64,000 nt of DNA, taken from Serratia liquefaciens (GTDB lineage: Bacteria; Pseudomonadota; Gammaproteobacteria; Enterobacterales; Enterobacteriaceae). Where the stretch lies: contig NZ_CP088930.1 in NCBI RefSeq assembly GCF_027594825.1, forward strand, positions 5,083,019 through 5,147,018, written 5' to 3'. The notes beneath the pieces were generated by a model. That model did no database searches. It worked only from the letters and a program-made list of their open reading frames with translations, and was not told the origin of the DNA. Both the position numbers and the translations under genes were made by a program. Below, in pieces: positions 58,102 to 64,000 of this stretch. Positions within the stretch are counted from its first letter, which is position 1. Each line of letters opens with the position of its first letter.

Positions 58102-59079
58102 TTACTCCGTCCTCAGGCCTTTGCTGAGGTAAATTTTGCGATAATCCGTCGGTGAAACTCCGAGCCGACGGATAAATGCTCGCCGCAGTAATTCGACGCT
58201 TGAAAACCCGCAGCTGGCCGCAACCTGTTTGGGTGCAAGCGTACCGCTCTCTAACAATCGTCGTGCCTGTGCGATACGGATATCTTCAATCCATCTGCCA
58301 GGGGAAGTACCGACTTCACGGCTGAACAGCCGGGTAAAGTGGCGAGGAGTGATGCCGGCGCGAGCCGCCAGGCTGGCGACGCTGTGCGGCAGGGCGATAT
58401 TTTCGATGGCCCAGCGTTGAACCTCCTGCAGTACGGAACGGCCCGCCAACGAGGTCTTGTCCTGGTAACTGAACTGCATTTGCCCGCCTGGGCGCTGAAA
58501 GAACATCACCAACTGAGCGGCAACCCGCCGTGCCACCTCGCGACCCAGATCCTCCTCAACCATCATCAGCGCCAGATCCAGCCCTGAGGTGACGCCGGCT
58601 GCGGTTTGCAGGCGACCATCGCGCACATAAATAGCGTCTTTATCGATTTTTACCTGAGGGAAGCGCAGGCTGAGCCGTTCGGCAACGGCCCAGTGGGTGG
58701 TGATTTGTCGGCCGTTCAGCAGCCCGGTGGCCGCCAGCAGAAAGGCGCCGCTGCAGACAGATCCATAACGGCGAGTACGCGGAATAACCCGTTTTAGCCA
58801 GTCGAGCGTACGCGTCTGGCTTTCCTGTTCGGCCATGCCCGGTGCACCGGCGACCAGCAAGGTATCAATCACTTCATCACGCCATTGGGTAATCGCGCTG
58901 TCAGGAAGCACCTTCACCCCGGAGGAAGAGACGATCGGCGCGAGCGTGCGGCCCACCACCAGCAAACGATAGGCCGGGTATCCCACCTGCAGATTAGCCT
59001 CGGCAAACACGTCCAGCGGGCCGGAAACATCCAATAGCTGCACGCCCGGCACGGCAAGAATGGCGATGGTTTTTATCAT
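58102..59079 (-). CDS. GlxA-family regulator: DJ-1/PfpI domain fused to AraC helix-turn-helix
   Basis: The 325-residue protein starts near MIKTIAILAVPGVQLLDVSGPLDVF (DJ-1/PfpI domain, about 1-180, with the nucleophile-elbow Cys in YGSVCSGAFLLA) and ends with two AraC helix-turn-helix motifs (about 225-320: VASLAARAGITPRHFTRLFSREVGTSPGRW). An ATG 15 bases upstream is an alternative. It is divergent from an HD hydrolase 120 bases away, which it likely controls. Ligand unknown. Confidence 0.85.
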   Translation of the reverse strand: MIKTIAILAVPGVQLLDVSGPLDVFAEANLQVGYPAYRLLVVGRTLAPIVSSSGVKVLPDSAITQWRDEVIDTLLVAGAPGMAEQESQTRTLDWLKRVIPRTRRYGSVCSGAFLLAATGLLNGRQITTHWAVAERLSLRFPQVKIDKDAIYVRDGRLQTAAGVTSGLDLALMMVEEDLGREVARRVAAQLVMFFQRPGGQMQFSYQDKTSLAGRSVLQEVQRWAIENIALPHSVASLAARAGITPRHFTRLFSREVGTSPGRWIEDIRIAQARRLLESGTLAPKQVAASCGFSSVELLRRAFIRRLGVSPTDYRKIYLSKGLRTE

Positions 59080-59197
59080 GGTGGTGGCCTGCATATCCCG
59101 AACGGCAGGATAAGTCCTTAATCGTAGTATTTGTGCTATTGAGGACATTCAGTGTAATGCCTAACCTGAGCTTCTACCACACAAGCGGAGAAGTGAT

Positions 59198-59839
59198 ATG
59201 AGCCAAAACATCCAGGGTATCCGAGTGCCTGACAGCGCGTTGGCGCGCCAGGCAACCGAATTGGTACGCGACACCGAAAGCGATCTGCTGTTTGATCATT
59301 CCAGTCGGGTTTATTACTGGGCCGCGCTGGCGGGGGCAGAGCGTAATTTGCAGGTTGATCCGGAGCTGTTATACATCGGCTGTATGTTCCACGATATGGG
59401 CCTGACGCCGCAGCACTGTAGCTGCGATAAGCGTTTTGAGGTTGATGGCGCCGACGCGGCAGCCGCTTTCTTGCACAGCCACGGCGTTCAACAGCGGGAT
59501 ATCGATCTGGTGTGGACGGCGATTGCGCTGCATACCACGCCGGGTATTCCGCAATATATGCATCCCGTGGTTTCTCTGGTGACCGCCGGTGTAGAAATGG
59601 ATGTTCTGGGCATTGACTATCAGAAGTTTGATGCCGAATTGCGCGACCAGGTGGTGCAGTTGCATCCGCGCGGTGCGCAGTTTAAGGAAGATATTATTCA
59701 GGCATTCTATGACGGGATTAAATCCAAACCGCAAACCACTTTCGGTAACGTAAAGGCCGATGTGCTGGCAGAAAAAGATCCCCATTTTGTCCGCAGCAAT
59801 TTCTGCAGCATCATTCGCAATTCGTCCTGGCCAGCCTAA
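59198..59839 (+). CDS. HD domain hydrolase, cyanamide hydratase-like
   Basis: The 213-residue protein carries the HD signature: His in FDHSSRVYYWA, HD in YIGCMFHDMGL and a late Asp region. The NHS/DHS-RVYYW pattern resembles Ddi2-type cyanamide hydratases, metal-dependent hydro-lyases. True substrate is not shown. Regulation probably by the divergent GlxA-type protein. AGCGGAG lies upstream. Confidence 0.75.
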   Translation: MSQNIQGIRVPDSALARQATELVRDTESDLLFDHSSRVYYWAALAGAERNLQVDPELLYIGCMFHDMGLTPQHCSCDKRFEVDGADAAAAFLHSHGVQQRDIDLVWTAIALHTTPGIPQYMHPVVSLVTAGVEMDVLGIDYQKFDAELRDQVVQLHPRGAQFKEDIIQAFYDGIKSKPQTTFGNVKADVLAEKDPHFVRSNFCSIIRNSSWPA

Positions 59840-59863
59840 CCCTCGGTGGCCTCTTTTCTTGTC

Positions 59864-59888
59864 AGCCGGTCATTGCGACCGGCTTTTC
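59864..59888 (+). terminator. Terminator of the HD hydrolase gene
   Basis: AGCCGGTC and GACCGGCT form an 8-bp stem, followed by TTTCTGTTT. Confidence 0.8.
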
Positions 59889-59919
59889 TGTTTAACAAAA
59901 GTAACCGACATTAACTTTT

Positions 59920-60203
59920 TGTATTGAACACATTTGGCACAAAACCTGCTTTAAAAATCACCGGGCATGACAAAAATCACAGCGATCGTGAATTTGCATG
60001 AAACATAATTTGACAAATGTGAACGCAATCGATTACCTATTCGCGAAATGCATAACTGGATCACAGATTCTTACACCCAGTGATTTCTATAATGCGCGCG
60101 TCGCCCGAGAGTTTGTAAGCGGAGGCAACGCCAGGTGTCGTCAGACTGATTGTCATCTTTTCTAACGGGCAGGAAATGGCCCTTTAAGCATGTGGTAATA
60201 AAA
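59920..60203 (+). promoter_or_regulatory. tsx upstream region with CRP-like half sites
   Basis: The gap from 59840 has no gene besides the terminator. TGTGA at about 60018 and TCACA at about 59979 and 60060 are CRP half sites; none is a full TGTGA-N6-TCACA palindrome. In E. coli tsx is controlled by CRP-CytR and DeoR, which fits a long control region. Confidence 0.45.
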
Positions 60204-61079
60204 ATGAAAAAAATAGCTCTCGCAGCAGGTGTACTGCTCGCAGCGTCTTACAGTGCATCTTCAATGGCTGATAGCAAAGACAGCCAATACGTCTCGGATT
60301 GGTGGCACCAGAGCGTTAACGTGGTAGGCAGCTACCACACCCGTTTCGGACCTCAGTTGAACAACGATCTGTACCTGGAATATGAAGCCTTCGCCAAAAA
60401 AGATTGGTTCGACTTCTATGGCTACGTCGACGTTCCTAAATTCTTCGGCGTGGGCAACACCCCTGACCGCGGTATCTGGGACAAAGGTTCTCCGATGTTT
60501 ATGGAAATTGAACCTCGCTTCTCCATCGACAAACTGACCGGCACCGATCTGAGCTTTGGCCCGTTCAAAGAATGGTACTTCGCCAACAACTACATCTATG
60601 ACCTGGGCCACAACGCCGACGGTCGCCAGAATACCTGGTACATGGGTCTGGGTACCGATATCGACACCGGCTTGCCAATGAGCCTGTCGATGAACATCTA
60701 TGCCAAGTACCAGTGGGAAAACTACCAGGCTGCCAACGAAAACAGCTGGGACGGTTACCGCTTCAAAGTGAAATACTTTGTGCCGTTGACCCAGGTGTGG
60801 GGCGGCAATCTGAGCTACATCGGCTTCACCAACTTTGACTTCGGTTCCGATCTGGGCAAGGACGACTTCACCGTGAACGGTCGTCAGGCGCGCACCAGCA
60901 ACTCGATCGCTTCCAGCCATATTCTGGCGTTGAACTACGATCACTGGCACTACTCGTTCGTGGCTCGTTATTTCCATAACGGCGGCCAGTGGCAGGACGG
61001 CGTGGATATTGGCACCCCACAGGGTCCAATCAAATCCACCGGCTGGGGTTACTACATCGTGGCCGGTTATAACTTCTGA
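60204..61079 (+). CDS. tsx: Nucleoside-specific outer membrane channel Tsx
   Basis: Tsx is a 12-strand beta-barrel for nucleoside and deoxynucleoside uptake, and a receptor for phage T6 and colicin K in E. coli. The 291-residue precursor starts [22 protein letters not shown] (signal peptide) at the ATG at 60204; the longer frame is not used. [19 protein letters not shown] and the C-terminal aromatic Phe (AGYNF) are as expected for an outer-membrane protein. Terminator directly after. Confidence 0.96.
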   Translation: MKKIALAAGVLLAASYSASSMADSKDSQYVSDWWHQSVNVVGSYHTRFGPQLNNDLYLEYEAFAKKDWFDFYGYVDVPKFFGVGNTPDRGIWDKGSPMFMEIEPRFSIDKLTGTDLSFGPFKEWYFANNYIYDLGHNADGRQNTWYMGLGTDIDTGLPMSLSMNIYAKYQWENYQAANENSWDGYRFKVKYFVPLTQVWGGNLSYIGFTNFDFGSDLGKDDFTVNGRQARTSNSIASSHILALNYDHWHYSFVARYFHNGGQWQDGVDIGTPQGPIKSTGWGYYIVAGYNF

Positions 61080-61102
61080 TTTTCCGTGGTATCAGAATCA
61101 GA

Positions 61103-61128
61103 AAACCCCGCTTTGGCGGGGTTTTTTT
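61103..61128 (+). terminator. Terminator of tsx
   Basis: AACCCCGC-TTTG-GCGGGGTT followed by T-run. It also nearly abuts the end of the small minus-strand gene. Confidence 0.9.
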
Positions 61129-61134
61129 TCGTCA

Positions 61135-61314
61135 TCACTGCGCTTGTTCACCGGGCAGATGCCGCACCGGCATAAATAATCGTCCTTTGATTACGTGGCA
61201 TTCATTATCGATCCAATTGATGATTTGTTCACGGCTAACGCCTTCGGATTGCGCGTAGCGGTGAAGATCGCCATTAAAGTGCTGCGTGATGTATTCCATG
61301 AGGGTCATTTGCAT
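61135..61314 (-). CDS. Small HTH-like protein (phage Cro/YdaS type?)
   Basis: The 59-residue product starts MQMTLMEYITQHFNGDLHRYAQSEGVSREQIINWID with AGGAG eight bases upstream. The phrase RYAQSEGVSREQIINWI looks like a helix-turn-helix of the small Cro/YdaS kind; the end (CHVIKGRLFMPVRHLP) resembles phage regulators of that size. No phage genes surround it. Function unknown. Confidence 0.55.
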   Translation of the reverse strand: MQMTLMEYITQHFNGDLHRYAQSEGVSREQIINWIDNECHVIKGRLFMPVRHLPGEQAQ

Positions 61315-61455
61315 GTCTTTTGCTCCTGAACGCCCACCCGTTGCCAACTGGCCACCGCGGGAGGTTAAGGTTTCTCAGACGCCGAATTTAAAGTATTGGC
61401 AACCAAATCTCAACAAAAAGCACCGCCGAGGTGCATCCAACGTCGATTTTTCGGT

Positions 61456-61560
61456 AAAAAAGAATCCCGCACGGAGAGGCGGGAAGCGTTCAGTGTTATC
61501 ACTTTAGGTGATAAAAAGATGATTTGAGGTGCGACGAAAAAGAGCAGGCTAACTCTTTTT
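61456..61560 (-). ncRNA. Possible sRNA: three successive hairpins and a U-tract
   Basis: Reading on the minus strand, AAAAAGAG / CTCTTTTT (61537-61560), TTATCAC / GTGATAA (61496-61514) and TCCCGC / GCGGGA (61465-61484) follow one another and end in TTCTTTTTT. No gene is upstream on that strand to explain a terminator. The promoter was not found. From 61315 to 61775 there is otherwise no gene. Confidence 0.4.
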
Positions 61561-61775
61561 GTGACGGTTCCAAACTACTGCATGGCTTATTTCGCTGCAA
61601 GAAAAATCTTAGGCCGGAATTCGGTTTTTTCGAATAGTTTTGCGCTGGGATAATATTCTGTCATCTGGTTTGATTCTCATCTCTGTATGGGATCAAACTC
61701 TCAGAGTTTTCCTCATGCTTTAGACGGAGAACTGCGCCTATAGTGAAGGTAATAACCCATGCAGGAAGTAACAAA

Positions 61776-62249
61776 ATGAGCAAACGTCGTACTGCTTTCA
61801 CCGTATTGGCGCTGATTGTTTCTCTGGGGTTGTCATCCGCACCGGCGCTGGCCGATAAAGGCGGCAACGGTAACGGCGGGGGGAACGGCCATGGTAACAG
61901 CGGCAATCATGGTAATAACGGCAACAATGGCAAGCATGGCAATAAAGCCAAAGATAACGATGGCGACCGCGGGCTGGTTTCCGTCAGCATCTCCCATGAG
62001 CGTGCACGTTCTCTGGCCGTAAACTACGGCCTGACCGGCTACCGATCTTTGCCGCCGGGGATCGCCAAAAATCTGGCGCGCGGCAAGCCTCTGCCTCCGG
62101 GCATCGCCAAAAAAATGGTGCCATCCTCCATGCTGCACGATCTGCCTTATTATCCTGGCTATGAGTGGCGCGTTGCCGGTAACGATCTGGTGCTGGTGGC
62201 GTTGAGTACCGCTCTGGTTGCCTCGGTGATCAACGGCGTATTTGATTGA
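61776..62249 (+). CDS. CigR-family (RcnB-like) secreted protein
   Basis: The 157-residue protein has a signal peptide (MSKRRTAFTVLALIVSLGLSSAPALA), a Gly/Asn/His-rich low-complexity stretch (about 28-60, GNGGGNGHGNSG...), then the SLPPGIAKNLARGKPLPPGIAKKM motif and a C-terminal hydrophobic segment. This is the layout of CigR of Salmonella SPI-3, described as an anti-virulence factor. AGGAAG precedes the ATG at 61776. A TAATAT-type -10 at about 61651 may be its promoter. Confidence 0.8.
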   Translation: MSKRRTAFTVLALIVSLGLSSAPALADKGGNGNGGGNGHGNSGNHGNNGNNGKHGNKAKDNDGDRGLVSVSISHERARSLAVNYGLTGYRSLPPGIAKNLARGKPLPPGIAKKMVPSSMLHDLPYYPGYEWRVAGNDLVLVALSTALVASVINGVFD

Positions 62250-62270
62250 TTCCCGCTGACTCTGCTTTAA

Positions 62271-62295
62271 GGCCCCGCTTCGGTGGGGCTTTTTA
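62271..62295 (+). terminator. Terminator of the CigR-like gene
   Basis: GCCCCGC-TTCG-GTGGGGC with UUCG tetraloop, followed by TTTTTA. Confidence 0.85.
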
Positions 62296-62360
62296 TTTGC
62301 CTGCAACAGGGGATCGTGGTGAACTCTTTTCCTGTTATTTCGGTGCATAAGGAAATTGTG

Positions 62361-62891
62361 ATGTTCAGGATGTTATTGATTGCCTGCTGCCTGGTCAGTT
62401 TTTCCGCGCTGGCAAGCGGGGGAACGGCGCTTGGCGAACTTGTAAATCAGCGTCTGGGTTATATGAAAGACGTTGCCGGCTACAAAGCGCAGCAGCATTT
62501 GCCGATCGAGGATTTGGCACAGGAGGCCAAGGTGCTGGCAAGCACTCAGGCAGAGGCGGGGCGCTTAGGATTGGATCCGCTTTCGGTTCGGCCGTTTATC
62601 ATCGCGCAAATGGACGCCGCCAAGGCGATTCAATACCGTTACCGCGCGGACTGGCTGGCGCAGCCGGAAAGCGGCTGGCAGCCACGCCCGCTGGAGCAGG
62701 TGCGACCACAGATTGCCGAGCTCAGCAGCCGAATTTTGCAGCGATTGGCGCAGGAATTAAAAACCGGGGCGCTGACGGAGAGTGCGCGCAGTCGTTTTAT
62801 TCAGGCTATTGATCAGAACAACCTCAGCGAAGCCGACAAGCAGCGGCTGTTCACCGCCTTATTGGCCGTCAGGGCCGCCAAGGCGGAGTGA
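62361..62891 (+). CDS. Secreted (periplasmic) chorismate mutase, AroQ gamma class
   Basis: This monofunctional chorismate mutase converts chorismate to prephenate outside the cytoplasm. The 176-residue precursor starts at the ATG at 62361 with a signal peptide (MFRMLLIACCLVSFSALASG). The mature all-helical domain has LVNQRLGYMKDVAGYKAQQHLPIED, with the conserved Arg and Lys of the active site, as in the secreted enzymes of Mycobacterium tuberculosis and Salmonella. Its biological role in the periplasm is unclear. AAGGAA upstream. Confidence 0.88.
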   Translation: MFRMLLIACCLVSFSALASGGTALGELVNQRLGYMKDVAGYKAQQHLPIEDLAQEAKVLASTQAEAGRLGLDPLSVRPFIIAQMDAAKAIQYRYRADWLAQPESGWQPRPLEQVRPQIAELSSRILQRLAQELKTGALTESARSRFIQAIDQNNLSEADKQRLFTALLAVRAAKAE

Positions 62892-62903
62892 TCCCGGCGT
62901 CCG

Positions 62904-64000
62904 CTAATCGCGGCCGATGCTGCTGCGCTGGAAGGTCAGCACCCGGCTGCGATTGGCAATCAAATCTACGCTGTAGCCGCGGAAATAGAGGCAAAAGCGT
63001 TTCAACCACGGGCCGTCGCTGCTTTCGACCAGCATACGGCCCTGACCCAGCGAACTGATCTTCCCGGTTTGCGATGCCGGGCCCACGCCAATGTGCACCC
63101 GATCGCCGCAGATCTCGAAGGCGGTGCGGTACTGCGGGTGGTACCACAAGCCCTGCACGTGCTTTAGACAATCGCGGTTGGGCGTGACGGGCAGAAAGCT
63201 GCGCGGCACGTGGCACACTTCGCCTTCTACCGCTTCACCGGTCCATTTCAGCCGCATCGGCATATGGGCGGAGAGCGACACCGCGTAGCCGTCATCGGCC
63301 TGATACAGCGCCTCTTCACTGCCCAGATAGGCGACGTTGCCGTCTTTCACCTCCAGCCAGTAAGGATCTGCCACCGTGGTGTAAATGCCATCGGGAATGG
63401 CGGCGCTGCGTTTCGGCAACGCTTCGCCCAGTAAGGCGGCCATCATCTGCAGCGCCATACCGAAGCTGTCGCAGTCCTCCCGGTTAGCCACCACAACGAC
63501 ACCGGCCTGCCGATCGGGCGCCAACAGGAAATAAGTTTTGTAGCCGGCATGCGAACCGCCGTGGCCCAGCAGACGATGTTCGCCGAGCGGCGTTTGCGCC
63601 AGCCCCAGCCCGTAAGCGCTGAGTTGCCCTTGGTTAAGATGGCGCGGGGCACTCAGTTGCGCCAGCACGCCACGGCCAGGGCCTTGGTTGGCCAGCAGCG
63701 TTTGTAACCAGCGGGTGAGGGCATTGGCGCTGCCGGTCAGGCTGCCGGAGGCGGAAAGGTGCAGGCCGGCGCTGGCTAACTGCCAGCCCTGTTTGGCGCG
63801 CCAGTAACCGGGGATGAGCCCAGGCACCACGTCATACCAGCTTTCGGGCGCTCGTAGCTGCACCTGCAGCGGTTGGGCGATGTGTTGCTGCACCAGTTGG
63901 TCGAAATCATGCCCCTTGGCCTGCAGTGCGGCCTCCACCAGCCGGTAACCGGTATTGGTATAGGTGATTTCACTGCCGGCCGGGTAGTTCAGCCCTTCCA
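62904..64000 (-). CDS. Serine hydrolase of the class C beta-lactamase family, N-terminus outside window
   Basis: About 365 residues of the C-terminal part are seen; the gene runs past the right edge. The YTN motif (ITYTNTGYRL) and the late HGG motif (LLGHGGSHAGYKTY, replacing KTG) mark a penicillin-binding-fold serine hydrolase. The SxxK nucleophile would be outside the window. A C-terminal extra domain (about the last 150 residues, ending TFQRSSIGRD) recalls D-aminopeptidase-like members. Substrate unknown. Confidence 0.8.
   Translation of the reverse strand, partial: EGLNYPAGSEITYTNTGYRLVEAALQAKGHDFDQLVQQHIAQPLQVQLRAPESWYDVVPGLIPGYWRAKQGWQLASAGLHLSASGSLTGSANALTRWLQTLLANQGPGRGVLAQLSAPRHLNQGQLSAYGLGLAQTPLGEHRLLGHGGSHAGYKTYFLLAPDRQAGVVVVANREDCDSFGMALQMMAALLGEALPKRSAAIPDGIYTTVADPYWLEVKDGNVAYLGSEEALYQADDGYAVSLSAHMPMRLKWTGEAVEGEVCHVPRSFLPVTPNRDCLKHVQGLWYHPQYRTAFEICGDRVHIGVGPASQTGKISSLGQGRMLVESSDGPWLKRFCLYFRGYSVDLIANRSRVLTFQRSSIGRD

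Overview
The window reads as enterobacterial chromosome, most likely Serratia (S. liquefaciens/proteamaculans type). The reasons are the conserved gene order around lolCDE-nagK-cobB-pepT, roxA-phoQ-phoP and purB-hflD-mnmA-nudJ-rluE-icd, which parallels E. coli, together with a chromosomal QnrB-like gene and a puu putrescine cluster. The species call is an inference; no rRNA or tRNA gene was seen.

Layout. 1-7.2 kb: end of a heme-degrading-domain gene, a membrane diguanylate cyclase, mfd, and a PLP dehydratase divergent from a YheO/DauR-type regulator. 7.3-16.1 kb: lipoprotein exporter lolCDE, nagK-cobB, pepT, an HcxB/YbiC-like dehydrogenase and roxA. 16.1-18.6 kb: phoQ and phoP, with two PhoP boxes and a long leader. 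18.6-25.6 kb: an accessory block lying between phoP and purB, which are neighbours in E. coli. It holds a three-subunit periplasmic flavo-cytochrome dehydrogenase, a MocR regulator, a perfect FNR-type box and two GNAT acetyltransferases. 25.6-31.7 kb: purB, hflD, mnmA, nudJ, an LprI-like gene, rluE and icd.

31.69-36.43 kb: an AT-rich remnant of a lambda-type integrative element just after icd. It carries a frameshifted integrase, an excisionase, a DnaQ-like exonuclease, an Ash-like leader ORF overlapping a C4-RNA-like fold, and two sets of membrane cargo: a DUF3290-DUF421 pair and an unrecognised multi-pass protein. It is bracketed by 26-bp near-identical terminator repeats, and three tandem 10-bp repeats next to icd look like integrase arm sites. 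This is the least explained part of the window.

36.4-49.1 kb: AI-2E family and MFS transporters, a DUF2000 protein, a LacI-regulated inositol-type operon with matching operator motifs, a DUF1835 protein, a qnrB-like gene under a LexA box, a lipoprotein, a cold-box csp gene, an isochorismatase-like hydrolase, a universal stress protein and an SDR. 49.2-56.6 kb: puuBCRD divergent from puuAP, without puuE. 56.8-64 kb: yddG, a small unknown gene, a GlxA-type regulator with an HD hydrolase, tsx, a small HTH-like gene, a possible antisense-strand sRNA, a CigR-like protein, a secreted chorismate mutase and the C-terminal part of a serine hydrolase cut by the window edge.

How the genes connect: PhoPQ sits upstream of roxA on the same strand; the Puu proteins import putrescine and convert it to GABA; the dehydrogenase block probably feeds periplasmic sugar-acid oxidation into respiration under oxygen control; and the icd-side element is a small cargo island.
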